Below, in pieces: positions 52,490 through 61,204 of a stretch of DNA of 62,811 nt. The DNA is taken from assembly GCA_965539935.1 (NCBI GenBank), contig CBETVX010000012.1, positions 1 through 62,811 on the forward strand, in the 5' to 3' direction. The DNA comes from CBETVX01 sp965539935. Its GTDB lineage: Bacteria > Bacillota > Clostridia > Peptostreptococcales > Caminicellaceae. The first letter of the stretch is position 1; each line of letters opens with the position of its first letter. A program made the translations under genes and the position numbers. The notes beneath the pieces were generated by a model, which saw nothing but the letters and a program-made list of their open reading frames with translations, had not been told where the DNA came from and did not search any database.

Positions 52490-53208
52490 AAGAAATGACA
52501 TATCAATTACAAAATATTAAAAAAAGTTTTGGAAACTTAAAGGTACTTGAAGATATAGCAATGAATTTTAAAGAAAGAAGGATTATTGTATTATTAGGAC
52601 CTTCTGGATGTGGTAAAACCACACTTCTAAATATTTTATCAGGAACTTTAAAACCAGATGGAGGAAAATTATTAGGTTTTGAAGACAAAAGGATAAGCTA
52701 TATTTTTCAAGATCCAAGACTTATGAAATGGAAAACAGTATATGAAAATATAGATTTTGTTATTAAGGATAAAATCCCCTTAGATGAAAGAGAAGTCATA
52801 ATAAATAAATACTTAAAAATCCTTAATTTACTAGAATATAAAGACTACTATCCAAATCATTTAAGTGGGGGAATGAAGCAGAGGGCTTCCATAGCTAGAG
52901 CCTTTGTTTATCCTTCAGACTTACTTCTTATGGACGAGCCCTTTAAATCATTGGATATGAAATTAAAGCTTAAGCTAATAGATGAATTTATAAAGCTATG
53001 GAGTGTTGACCATAGGACAGTTATATTTGTGACCCATGATATTCAAGCTGCCCTTTTACTTGGAGATGAAATATATATATTAAGTGAAAAGCCAACCATA
53101 GTAAAAAATAAAATTATCAATATTATTCCCCAGAGTGAGAGAAGTTTTAAAAATAAGGATTTATTGATATTGGAGGAAGATTTATACAGAAATTTTTCTG
53201 TATTTTGA
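52480..53208 (+). CDS. ABC transporter ATPase (SsuB/TauB type)
   Basis: This 242-residue ATPase has Walker A GPSGCGKTT (about 41-49), a Q-loop in YIFQDPRLMKW, signature LSGGMKQR and Walker B LLLMDEPFKSLD with an H-loop in VTHDIQAA. It powers the importer formed with the two preceding genes. ATG 52480 overlaps the permease by 10 bp; ATG 52495 is an alternative. No terminator is obvious before the convergent TetR gene. Confidence 0.92.
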   Translation: MEVKEMTYQLQNIKKSFGNLKVLEDIAMNFKERRIIVLLGPSGCGKTTLLNILSGTLKPDGGKLLGFEDKRISYIFQDPRLMKWKTVYENIDFVIKDKIPLDEREVIINKYLKILNLLEYKDYYPNHLSGGMKQRASIARAFVYPSDLLLMDEPFKSLDMKLKLKLIDEFIKLWSVDHRTVIFVTHDIQAALLLGDEIYILSEKPTIVKNKIINIIPQSERSFKNKDLLILEEDLYRNFSVF

Positions 53209-53234
53209 TTATCATTAACTTCATAAAAGAGCAA

Positions 53235-53906
53235 TTACCATTTAGTACCCAAAGAAATAGTTTTTGGAGAAGATTTTTTATTACCAAAAAAGTTCTTTTT
53301 GGGTTTTTTTTCTGCCGATAATAATGTCCATATATTTTCATAAAAATCTTGACGTATAGAATTAATATTGAAGGATGGATATACAGTAGAAAGTACAAAT
53401 AAACCATCAATCCACGCAATGATTTGTAGAGAAATTGATTCATTATTTATGTCTTTTTTTATTTCTTTATTTTTTTGACCAAATTTGATAATATTTAAAA
53501 TTGTATTTTTTAAGAAACTATAATAATCATTTATAGCAAATTTTAGTTCTTCAGAAACTGATATGGCTGAAGAAAATAAATTAAGTAGATTACTGTTATT
53601 GGAATAGGTATTATCTGCAATTATTGATAATTGGGCATTAAATTCTATTATTGAAGAGCATAGGGTTTCCAATTTGTGTCTAGAAGATTTCGGAGTATCA
53701 ATTGAATTGCTAATTTGATATTGTAAAGATTTTAAAATTTGAATGATTGAAGTAGTAAAAAGTTCTTCCTTATTTTTAAAATGGTAATAAATAGACGACT
53801 TTTTTATACCTACTTCCTTTGCTATATCCGATAAAGAAGTGTTATTAAAACCAAAATTTAAAAAATTTTTTATTGCTGAATGAATAATTTTATCTTTAGT
53901 TGACAT
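53235..53906 (-). CDS. TetR-family transcriptional regulator
   Basis: This 223-residue regulator has an N-terminal TetR DNA-binding domain (ILHS..FLNFGFNNTSLSDIAKEVGIKKSSIYYHFKNKEELF, recognised by SLSDIAKEVGIKKSSIYYHF at about 22-41). An all-helical ligand domain follows. The start codon is preceded by a GGGGGT-type ribosome binding site on the minus strand. A perfect 18-bp palindrome sits just upstream, so autorepression is likely. It is divergent from the OPT transporter, which it may also control. Confidence 0.9.
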   Translation of the reverse strand: MSTKDKIIHSAIKNFLNFGFNNTSLSDIAKEVGIKKSSIYYHFKNKEELFTTSIIQILKSLQYQISNSIDTPKSSRHKLETLCSSIIEFNAQLSIIADNTYSNNSNLLNLFSSAISVSEELKFAINDYYSFLKNTILNIIKFGQKNKEIKKDINNESISLQIIAWIDGLFVLSTVYPSFNINSIRQDFYENIWTLLSAEKKPKKNFFGNKKSSPKTISLGTKW

Positions 53907-53920
53907 AAGTGATTACCCCC

Positions 53921-53938
53921 CTACCTAACGTTAGGTAG
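53921..53938. promoter_or_regulatory. Perfect 18-bp palindromic TetR operator
   Basis: CTACCTAACGTTAGGTAG is fully symmetric and lies 15 bp before the tetR start codon, overlapping its ribosome binding region. Confidence 0.75.
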
Positions 53939-53982
53939 ATTATATCAAAGATAATTGACTGAATTCAAATAAAATTTTAAAA

Positions 53983-54012
53983 TTGACATTTAAAAATTTT
54001 GATTGATATAAT
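53983..54012 (+). promoter_or_regulatory. Near-consensus promoter for the OPT transporter
   Basis: TTGACA (53983-53988) and TATAAT (54007-54012) have an 18-bp spacer. Predicted start near 54019 leaves a leader of about 205 nt before the ATG. Confidence 0.75.
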
Positions 54013-54033
54013 GGAGAACGTAAAATAACAAAG

Positions 54034-54119
54034 GATTCATTAAAACTAAGCTTAGTAATTAAAATGAATCAAAACTTAATAAAATGTAACAAATAGACAT
54101 TGCACTTTATTATGTCTAT
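54034..54119 (+). promoter_or_regulatory. Structured 5' leader of the OPT transporter gene
   Basis: GATTCATT (54034-54041) pairs with AATGAATC (54063-54070) around the palindrome ACTAAGCTTAGT. A second stem is ATAGACAT (54093-54100) with ATGTCTAT (54112-54119). No known riboswitch signature is recognised. Function is open. Confidence 0.4.
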
Positions 54120-54224
54120 AGAGTGGTATATAGTGTAATTATAGATGCATTTATATCTATCACTGTTATGACTTTGTTAATTTTTTGTTAATTTACAGAA
54201 TTTTTTTTAAAAAGGAGGATTAAT

Positions 54225-56120
54225 ATGGCAAGTCAAACGAAGGACACTTTTAAACCCTTTATTCCTGCTGATAAAATGTTGCCAGAGTTCACAGGAATAT
54301 CAATTTTTCTAGGGGTTTTAATGGCAATTATTTTCGGGGCTGCAAATGCTTATTTAGGACTTAAGGTAGGTATGACAATAAGCGCATCAATACCTGCAGC
54401 AGTTATATCAATGGGAATTATAAGAGGTATATTAAAAAGAGAATCAATACTTGAAAATAATATGGTTCAAACCATAGGGTCAGCTGGTGAATCATTAGCA
54501 GCTGGAGCCATATTTACGCTACCTGCCCTTTACATTTGGAGTACCGAATGGGGATTAGGAGCTCCAAGTCTTATGAGAATTACTGCTATAGCTCTTTGTG
54601 GAGGTATTCTTGGAGTATTATTTATGATTCCTTTAAGAAAAGCATTAATAGTAAATGAACATGGTGTACTACCTTATCCAGAAGGTACTGCTTGTGCTGA
54701 AGTTCTTCTTGCAGGAGAAGAAGGTGGAGAAAAGGCTAAAGCAACATTTACTGGATTAGGAATAGGAGCAATTTATAAATTTATACAAGGTGGATTTGGT
54801 TTATTCCCAGGTGAAATTGAGACTACAATTCCTGGATATGAAGGAGCGGCAATTGGTGCCGATGTAATGCCAGCATTACTTGGAGTAGGATTTATTATAG
54901 GACCACAAATTTCTGCATATATGCTTGCTGGTGCAGTTATTGGATGGTTTGGACTAATACCACTTATTTCAAATATTGGATCAATGGGTGAAATCATAAT
55001 GTATCCAGCTTCAGTTCCAATAAGCGAATTGGGCCACTGGGGTATTTGGGATTCATATATTCGTTATGTAGGAGCAGGGGCCGTTGCCTTTGGTGGAATT
55101 TTTAGTTTAATTAAATCACTTCCTTTGATTGTTGAGACATTCAAGGAAGCTATGAAGGATTACTCATCTAGTGTAGGTGATAGTTCTAATTTAAGAACAG
55201 AAAAAGATTTATCAATGAAACTTGTTCTTATTGGTAGTTTAGTTATTATATTAGCAATGATGATGCTTCCAGTTATTCCAGTTGGATTTGGTGGAGCTTT
55301 ATTAATAGCAATTTTCGGATTCTTCTTTGCCACAGTATCATCAAGAATTGTTGGTTTAGTTGGTAGTTCATCTAATCCAGTTTCAGGTATGACAATTGCA
55401 ACTCTAATCATTACTGCTATAGTTTTCAAAGCAACTGGTAATGATGGACAAATGGGAATGATTGCTACATTAACCGTTGGGGCAATCATATGTATTATAG
55501 CTGCCATGGCTGGTGATACTTCTCAGGACTTAAAAACAGGATTCCTTGTAGGAGCAACACCCTACAGACAACAATATGGGGAATTAATAGGTGCATTAGC
55601 ATCGGCTCTTGCAATAGGTTTTGTATTAACATTATTAAATAATGCATGGGGTTTTGGTTCAACAGAGCTTCCAGCGCCACAAGCTACATTAATGCGTCTT
55701 GTTATAGAGGGCGTTATGGGAGGCAATCTTCCATGGGCATTGGTATTTACTGGTGTAGGTATAGGGGTTGCCATAGAACTTCTTGGCTTACCTGTTTTAC
55801 CAATAGCCATCGGATTATATCTTCCAATTCACTTAAGTACACCAATCATGGTTGGTGGATTACTAAGAGGTATACTAGATAAAAAACTAGAAAAAGCTGG
55901 TGGAGAAGATGAGGGTATCAAGGCTAAGATTGAGCATGGTATTCTATATGCATCAGGTTTAATAGCAGGTGAAGGTCTAATCGGTATCCTATTGGCATTA
56001 TTTGCAGTGGCAGGATTAAATACTTCACTGGGAATAGATTTAGGACAAATTGGAGCATTAGTATTCTTCGGACTTTTAACATTTACACTTGCTAAGGTCT
56101 CCCTATTAAAGAAGGATTAG
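54225..56120 (+). CDS. OPT-family oligopeptide transporter
   Basis: This 631-residue membrane protein has about 15-16 helices of the OPT family. It shows the N-terminal ANAYLGLKVGMTISASIPAAV (read as GLKVGMTISASIPAAV), PYPEGTACAEVLLAGE with the conserved PxGxAxAxxL pattern, and SSNPVSGMTIATL. It imports oligopeptides or related compounds. ATG 54225 follows AAAGGAGG. A palindromic terminator follows, then a PqqD-like gene and a dipeptidase gene that could act on imported peptides. Confidence 0.92.
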   Translation: MASQTKDTFKPFIPADKMLPEFTGISIFLGVLMAIIFGAANAYLGLKVGMTISASIPAAVISMGIIRGILKRESILENNMVQTIGSAGESLAAGAIFTLPALYIWSTEWGLGAPSLMRITAIALCGGILGVLFMIPLRKALIVNEHGVLPYPEGTACAEVLLAGEEGGEKAKATFTGLGIGAIYKFIQGGFGLFPGEIETTIPGYEGAAIGADVMPALLGVGFIIGPQISAYMLAGAVIGWFGLIPLISNIGSMGEIIMYPASVPISELGHWGIWDSYIRYVGAGAVAFGGIFSLIKSLPLIVETFKEAMKDYSSSVGDSSNLRTEKDLSMKLVLIGSLVIILAMMMLPVIPVGFGGALLIAIFGFFFATVSSRIVGLVGSSSNPVSGMTIATLIITAIVFKATGNDGQMGMIATLTVGAIICIIAAMAGDTSQDLKTGFLVGATPYRQQYGELIGALASALAIGFVLTLLNNAWGFGSTELPAPQATLMRLVIEGVMGGNLPWALVFTGVGIGVAIELLGLPVLPIAIGLYLPIHLSTPIMVGGLLRGILDKKLEKAGGEDEGIKAKIEHGILYASGLIAGEGLIGILLALFAVAGLNTSLGIDLGQIGALVFFGLLTFTLAKVSLLKKD

Positions 56121-56146
56121 AAATAGACTGAAATAACATAATATAT

Positions 56147-56184
56147 TTTAAAAGGGGATAAACTAGTTTATCCCCTTTTAAATA
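56147..56184. terminator. Palindromic bidirectional terminator
   Basis: AAAAGGGGATAAACT and its exact complement AGTTTATCCCCTTTT form an uninterrupted stem with A and T runs on either side. Confidence 0.85.
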
Positions 56185-56204
56185 TATAATCAAGAGGTGC
56201 TAAA

Positions 56205-56564
56205 ATGAAGAGAAAAATAAAGAAAGATGATAATTTTTTAGAATTAGTTCCTGTTATTAAAAAATCTCAAGAATGGAAATTAAACGAGGAAGGGTTAGTT
56301 CAGATAATAATACCAAGGGATGGTATTCTAGATAGAATAGTTAGAAAGTTTGTTAAAACTCCTAAGGTTATGAAAATTGATTTAGATGAATTAGGTAGTT
56401 TTGTGTGGAAATTAATTGATGGAAAAAGAAATATTGAGGAAATAGGACAAATAGTAGAGAGTGAATTTGGTGAAAAAGTTGAGCCCTTATATGATAGATT
56501 AGGAACCTATATTAACATCTTAAGAAACAATAAATTTATAACTTTAGAAAAGGTAAGGAATTAA
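56205..56564 (+). CDS. PqqD-like peptide-binding domain protein
   Basis: This 119-residue protein resembles PqqD/RiPP-recognition winged helices: a beta hairpin then IDLDELGSFVWKLIDGKRNIEEIG (seen as DELGSFVWKLIDGKRNIEEI at about 64-83) and a C-terminal helix. PqqD domains bind leader peptides for modifying enzymes. No radical SAM enzyme or precursor peptide gene is visible nearby. It stands between an OPT peptide transporter and a dipeptidase gene and is 1 bp from the next gene. A role in peptide handling is possible but unproven. Confidence 0.75.
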   Translation: MKRKIKKDDNFLELVPVIKKSQEWKLNEEGLVQIIIPRDGILDRIVRKFVKTPKVMKIDLDELGSFVWKLIDGKRNIEEIGQIVESEFGEKVEPLYDRLGTYINILRNNKFITLEKVRN

Positions 56565-56565
56565 A

Positions 56566-56910
56566 ATGGTTGAAATTATAATAAAAATATTATTAGTTGC
56601 CGTTACAATAGCTTTTTTAGGTGGCTGGGGAATAGTAAAGCAGCAAAGGAAAAACCATGAATTGTTAGAAAAACTATATAAAAAGACTGAGAAAAAAATT
56701 ATTAGTACACTAAAAACCCACGAGAAATTGACAATTAAAGAAGTTGAAGAAATTATTAAAGGAACGAAGGCTTCATTATTTTGGAGTAAACAAAAAATAG
56801 TGGTTAAAGATCCTAAAATAATATCAAAGGATATACTATCAAAAATGATAGAAAAGGATTTAATAATTGAAAAATATCATAAAGGGAAAAAAATAATTAT
56901 TTTAAAATAA
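56566..56910 (+). CDS. Small membrane-anchored protein of unknown function
   Basis: This 114-residue protein has an N-terminal transmembrane helix (about 3-22, ILLVAVTIAFLGGWGIV) followed by a basic, helix-rich soluble part. That part looks like a winged helix: TLKTHEKLTIKEVEEIIKG and a C-terminal ISKDILSKMIEKDLII wing. I do not recognise the family. It starts 1 bp after the PqqD-like gene and ends 13 bp before pepD, so all three are probably one transcript. Confidence 0.65.
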   Translation: MVEIIIKILLVAVTIAFLGGWGIVKQQRKNHELLEKLYKKTEKKIISTLKTHEKLTIKEVEEIIKGTKASLFWSKQKIVVKDPKIISKDILSKMIEKDLIIEKYHKGKKIIILK

Positions 56911-56923
56911 AGGAGAATTAGAT

Positions 56924-58375
56924 ATGAGAGAAATGTTTAAAGATTTAAAACCAGAGGCAGTATTTAGACATTTTGAAACATTAACTAGAATTCCTAGAGG
57001 TTCAGGCAATGAAAAACAGGTAAGTGATTATCTAGTGAAATTTGCTAAAGAACTAGGGTTAGATGTAATCCAAGAAGAGTGCTTAAACGTAATAATAAGT
57101 AAGCCAGGGACAAAGGGAAAAGAAAATGCACCTACAACTATACTGCAAGGACATATGGATATAGTATGTGCTAAGGATGAAGATTTAGACTTTGATTTTG
57201 AAAAAGACCCTATACCAGTTGTAGTGGATGGGGACTTTATAAGGACTGAGGGCACAACCCTTGGAGCAGATAACGGTATTGCAGTTGCTATGATTATGGC
57301 TATATTGGAATCAAAGGATTTAGAACATCCACCGATTGTGGCATTAATCACTGTTGGAGAAGAAACCGGGATGGAAGGAGTATTAAATCTAGATCCTAAA
57401 AATATATCTGGGGATATTTTAATTAATCTTGATTCAGAAGAAGAAGGTGTAGCCTTAGCTTCTTGTGCAGGAGGGGTTAGGAATTTAATAAAATTGCCAA
57501 TTGAATGGAATAAGGCTGACTCTGATAGAAAAGCATATAAACTAGATATTAAAGACCTACTAGGAGGACATTCTGGTATAGAAATCAATAAAAGAAGGGC
57601 AAACGCTATAAAACTGATAGGAAGATTGCTAGACGCTATAGATTCTAAAATTGATTTAGATATTGTAAATATTTCTGGTGGAGAGAAAATGAATGCCATT
57701 GCAAAGATGGCTAGTGCTATAATACTTACAGCTGAAGGAGAAGAATTAAAGAAAATTGTAAATAAATGTCAGAATATATTTTCTAATGAGTTTAAAACAT
57801 CAGATCCTGAAATAAAAGTTATTGTTGAAGAAATAGAAAATAATTTTGAAAAAATATTTAGTTCAAATACTAAGAAATCGCTTATTTCAATACTTAGATT
57901 GATTCCAAATGGGGTACAAACAATGAGTGCCAATATAAAGGGACTTGTGGAGAGTTCAAATAATATTGGGGTACTTACTATTGAAGATAATGAAATTGTA
58001 TTTAATAGTGCCGTAAGAAGCTCTGTTAAATCTTTAAAAGATGAAATAAATAATAGAATAAAAAATATCTGTGAATTAACCGGTGCAAAGATGGAATTAA
58101 TATCTGATTACCCAGAGTGGGAGTATAGAATAGATTCTTCCCTTCGTGACTTAATGATTGAAGTATATAGGGATATGTATGATAAGGATCTCAAAGTAGA
58201 AGCTATTCATGCTGGTTTAGAATGTGGTTTTCTTAAAGAAAAATTAGGAGATATTGATATGATTTCTATTGGACCTAATATCTATGATGTTCATACTCCA
58301 AATGAACATTTAAGTATTTCGTCAACTGAGAGGGTATATGAATTCTTATGTAATGTATTAAAAAATATTAAATAG
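56924..58375 (+). CDS. pepD: Aminoacyl-histidine dipeptidase (Xaa-His/beta-Ala-His dipeptidase)
   Basis: This 483-residue M20/PepD metallopeptidase has metal and catalytic motifs QGHMDIVCA (about 73-81), LGADNGIAVAM (about 117-127) and TVGEETGMEG with the catalytic Glu. LLGGHSGIEINKRRANAI and the C-terminal AIHAGLECGFL are also present. It cleaves dipeptides such as carnosine-type substrates in the cytosol. Ribosome binding site AAAGGAG. The position after an OPT transporter suggests hydrolysis of imported peptides. Confidence 0.93.
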   Translation: MREMFKDLKPEAVFRHFETLTRIPRGSGNEKQVSDYLVKFAKELGLDVIQEECLNVIISKPGTKGKENAPTTILQGHMDIVCAKDEDLDFDFEKDPIPVVVDGDFIRTEGTTLGADNGIAVAMIMAILESKDLEHPPIVALITVGEETGMEGVLNLDPKNISGDILINLDSEEEGVALASCAGGVRNLIKLPIEWNKADSDRKAYKLDIKDLLGGHSGIEINKRRANAIKLIGRLLDAIDSKIDLDIVNISGGEKMNAIAKMASAIILTAEGEELKKIVNKCQNIFSNEFKTSDPEIKVIVEEIENNFEKIFSSNTKKSLISILRLIPNGVQTMSANIKGLVESSNNIGVLTIEDNEIVFNSAVRSSVKSLKDEINNRIKNICELTGAKMELISDYPEWEYRIDSSLRDLMIEVYRDMYDKDLKVEAIHAGLECGFLKEKLGDIDMISIGPNIYDVHTPNEHLSISSTERVYEFLCNVLKNIK

Positions 58376-58429
58376 AATTTGTGCAAACAAATTACCTAAC
58401 TTGCTACTACTTTACTTTCATAAAAGAGA

Positions 58430-58474
58430 ACCTCTCTAAATAATATGTATTATGCTACATAATTTATGAGAGGT
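58430..58474 (+). promoter_or_regulatory. Hairpin that sequesters the SOD-gene ribosome binding site
   Basis: ACCTCTC (58430-58436) pairs with GAGAGGT (58468-58474). Inner stems TAAAT/ATTTA and TATGTA/TACATA and a 6-nt loop complete the hairpin. The ribosome binding site GAGAGGTGG lies in the 3' arm, 6-14 nt before ATG 58482. An operator role for the same symmetric DNA is the alternative. Confidence 0.55.
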
Positions 58475-58481
58475 GGATTAT

Positions 58482-59009
58482 ATGAATTATTTTAGGCAGT
58501 GCAAGATAGCTATAGCCAACATAAAGGGAGGACCGTTGGCTCCAAAACTTAAAGGCAGGGTTATGATGGAGGAAGTCCCTGGAGGAACTATGGTATATGT
58601 TTATATAGAGGGACTTCCACCATATAAACCAGCTCAAGGAGACCAAGCCCCCATAGGACCCCATGGATTTCATATCCATGAGAATGGGGATTGTACAGTA
58701 GGTGATCCAAAAAACCCCTTTCAAGGAGCTGGAGGACATTGGAATCCAAAAAATCAGCCCCACGGAAATCATGCAGGAGATTTTCCCGTACTCTTTTCTA
58801 ACAATGGAAAGGCTGTTATGACCTTTTTTACTAATAAGTTTAAACCAGCCGATGCCATAGGGAAATCCATAATCATACATGAAAGTCCCGATGACTATAG
58901 AAGCCAGCCCTCGGGAAATGCAGGAAAGAGATTGGCATGTGGCCTTATAAAATGTCAAAGTAGACCAATTCAGTATGCATATACTAGAGGATATGGATGG
59001 CATATATAG
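58482..59009 (+). CDS. Cu/Zn superoxide dismutase family protein, apparently cytoplasmic
   Basis: This 175-residue protein keeps the metal ligands of Cu/Zn SOD: the HGFHIHENGDC block (two Cu His and the disulfide Cys), GGHWNPKNQPHGNHAGD (bridging His, two Zn His and Zn Asp), IIIHESPDD (fourth Cu His) and GKRLACG (active-site Arg and second Cys). No signal peptide or lipobox precedes the domain, unusual for bacterial Cu/Zn SODs, which are normally exported. ATG 58482 is preferred over GTG 58473 because GAGAGGTGG fits it. It would remove superoxide, or could be a metal-binding relative. Confidence 0.85.
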   Translation: MNYFRQCKIAIANIKGGPLAPKLKGRVMMEEVPGGTMVYVYIEGLPPYKPAQGDQAPIGPHGFHIHENGDCTVGDPKNPFQGAGGHWNPKNQPHGNHAGDFPVLFSNNGKAVMTFFTNKFKPADAIGKSIIIHESPDDYRSQPSGNAGKRLACGLIKCQSRPIQYAYTRGYGWHI

Positions 59010-59033
59010 CTAATTAAGATGGAATATAAAAAA

Positions 59034-59059
59034 TCCCGCAATTTTGCGGGGTTTTTTTA
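59034..59059 (+). terminator. Terminator of SOD gene
   Basis: CCCGCAA pairs with TTGCGGG, followed by seven T. Confidence 0.88.
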
Positions 59060-59240
59060 TAATTCATAGGAAGTTATAATCAGTATAAAACTGTGGATAA
59101 AATATAATTTTTATTATAGATTTCAACAAAATCTAGATTAAATCTAATTCATTTTAAGTGAAGATTTTGTATTTTTTAAAAGGATTTATAGTTTTTTAAT
59201 AGAATACCCAAATATAAATATTATATAAAAGGAGAAAAAG

Positions 59241-60413
59241 ATGAAGGAAAAACATATTGTAATATTTAATGTTTTCAAATTAATTATTTCTTCTATAATA
59301 TTTTATGTAGGAATTCATTTTGAAAATGCAACTAAAAGTAGATTATACATATTAATAACTATTTTAATAATTTATTTAGCAATAGGCATAGTTAGAAAAC
59401 AAATATTAAGAAAGAACACTAATCTTTATAGTTATTCATTTCTTATAGATATAATTCTTATTTACTTACTGGAGTATAATTCTAGATTTCTTATCAACTA
59501 CTTTTTTCACTCTTTTTATATAATATCTCTGTTAGAAATCTCACTAAAACTTAATAAGGATATAGGATTTATAATTGGAATAGTATTAGTTGCCCTATCA
59601 CAGATTAAATATATATTTCTTATATATTATGAGATCAGTTTAGCAAATATATCGGAAATGGTATTTTTCCTAATGGTAAATATTCTAATACTAATCATTG
59701 TATATTTTGCTCAATATAATAAGGAAGAAAAAGAAAAAAAAGAAATCCTTTACAAAGAGCTTTTAGAGGCCCATAAAAAACTTAAAGATTATGCTGAAAG
59801 GGTTAAGGAACTGAGTAAAGTAGAAGAGAGGACAAGAATTGCCAGAGAAATACATGATTCTTTGGGACATAATATGACAGCATTAATAATGGAAATGGAG
59901 ATTGCAGGTCATATGATAGAAGAAGATAAAGAAAAGGCTATGGAATATATTAATAGAGCTAAGAGTAATGCCAGGAAAGGACTAATAAATATACGAAGGG
60001 TAGTCGAAACCCTAAGGAATGAAGAAGGTCAAAAAAATAATTTAGAATCCATAAAAAAGTTGATAGAAGAATTTTCAAAGAGAACAAATATAAATATATC
60101 ATTTTATATAGATGAAGAGGTCTTCGAAATCCCACCTATTATAGGTAACACTTTATATAGAATAATTCAAGAGTCCATGACCAATGCCCTTAGACATGGT
60201 AAGGCTACTGAAATAAAAATAATATTAAAAAATGATGAGGATGGATTAAAGTTTTGTATATCAGACAATGGAGTGGGGGCAGAAGATATTAAATATGGAT
60301 ATGGACTTAAGGGAATGAAGGAACGAATATGCAGACTAAAAGGGAAAATAACCTTCAAATCCCAAAATGGATTTCTAATCCAAGGATTTATACCATTGGA
60401 GGTGAAAGAATGA
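59241..60413 (+). CDS. NarL-type (HisKA_3) sensor histidine kinase
   Basis: This 390-residue kinase has about six transmembrane helices (residues 8-155), a short coiled linker, a HisKA_3 domain with phospho-acceptor His205 in RIAREIHDSLGH, and an HATPase_c domain. The latter has N-box IIQESMTNALRHG and the G-boxes SDNGVGA and GYGLKGMKER. The input is probably a membrane or envelope signal, as there is no large external domain. ATG 59241 follows AAAGGAG. It overlaps the regulator gene by 4 bp. Confidence 0.92.
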   Translation: MKEKHIVIFNVFKLIISSIIFYVGIHFENATKSRLYILITILIIYLAIGIVRKQILRKNTNLYSYSFLIDIILIYLLEYNSRFLINYFFHSFYIISLLEISLKLNKDIGFIIGIVLVALSQIKYIFLIYYEISLANISEMVFFLMVNILILIIVYFAQYNKEEKEKKEILYKELLEAHKKLKDYAERVKELSKVEERTRIAREIHDSLGHNMTALIMEMEIAGHMIEEDKEKAMEYINRAKSNARKGLINIRRVVETLRNEEGQKNNLESIKKLIEEFSKRTNINISFYIDEEVFEIPPIIGNTLYRIIQESMTNALRHGKATEIKIILKNDEDGLKFCISDNGVGAEDIKYGYGLKGMKERICRLKGKITFKSQNGFLIQGFIPLEVKE

Positions 60414-61069
60414 TAAAGGTACTTTTAGTAGACGACCAGGACATATTAACTGAAGGGCTTAAATTAATACTAGATAAAGAGGAGGATATAACAATATGTG
60501 GCGCTGCCAATAATGGTAAAGATGCCTATGAGTTATGCAAATGGCATAAGCCCGATGTCGTACTTATGGATATAAAGATGCCTGAAATGGATGGAGTGAA
60601 GGCAACTAAAATCATAAAGGGTGAAATGCCAAATACAAAAATAATAGTACTAACTACCTTTAAGGACGATGAATACATATATGAAGCTTTAGCCTATGGG
60701 GCCTCTGGATATTTACTAAAGGATGCTACTCCAAAAGAAATAGCAAAGGCAATTAGAACAGTATATAATGGGGGAGCCCTTATTGATTCCGAAGTAACAG
60801 TAAAGGTTTTAGATAGATTTTCAAGGCTATCAAAGAAGGAGACAATTAAGGATATAGACAGTAGAGTAAAACTCCTTACGGAAAGGGAGAGGGATATATG
60901 TGCATTAATTGGAGAGGGATTAAATAATAAAGAAATAGCAAATAGATTATTTTTAAGTGAGGGAACTATAAAAAATCATATAACAAAGATATTAAACAAA
61001 TTAAAACTAAGGGACAGACCCCAGCGTGCAAAATTTGCACTAAAAAATGATTTAAGAATAAAAGAATAA
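60410..61069 (+). CDS. NarL/LuxR-family response regulator
   Basis: This 219-residue regulator has an N-terminal receiver (acidic pair VDDQD, phospho-acceptor Asp54 in VLMDIKMPEMDG, switch residues VLTTF and LLKDA). A C-terminal GerE helix-turn-helix (LTERERDICALIGEGLNNKE then IANRLFLSEGTIKNH) follows. ATG 60410 is selected because GGAGGTG stands 8 nt upstream and homologues begin at MIKVLLVDDQ. Its target genes are unknown; the flanking genes code for SOD and NADH oxidase. Confidence 0.93.
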   Translation: MIKVLLVDDQDILTEGLKLILDKEEDITICGAANNGKDAYELCKWHKPDVVLMDIKMPEMDGVKATKIIKGEMPNTKIIVLTTFKDDEYIYEALAYGASGYLLKDATPKEIAKAIRTVYNGGALIDSEVTVKVLDRFSRLSKKETIKDIDSRVKLLTERERDICALIGEGLNNKEIANRLFLSEGTIKNHITKILNKLKLRDRPQRAKFALKNDLRIKE

Positions 61070-61153
61070 AATAAGTATAATATGGAAATTTTAGCAAAAA
61101 ATATACTTGTTAAAAATACGTTTATTAAGATTATAAAGGGGTACATTATAATT

Positions 61154-61172
61154 GATGATGATAATCAATATC
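61154..61172. promoter_or_regulatory. Fur-type box upstream of NADH oxidase gene
   Basis: GATGATGATAATCAATATC matches 17 of 19 positions of the classical Fur box and lies 33 bp before the ATG. A PerR or related Fur-family protein could also bind. Confidence 0.65.
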
Positions 61173-61204
61173 GATAAAAGCAAGAAATTCAGGAGGTTAT
61201 TTAT

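Noticed and set aside
53205..53222. Fur-box-like GATTATCATTA at the end of the ABC ATPase gene
   Set aside because: Only about half the motif is present and it lies between convergent genes, where no promoter is expected.
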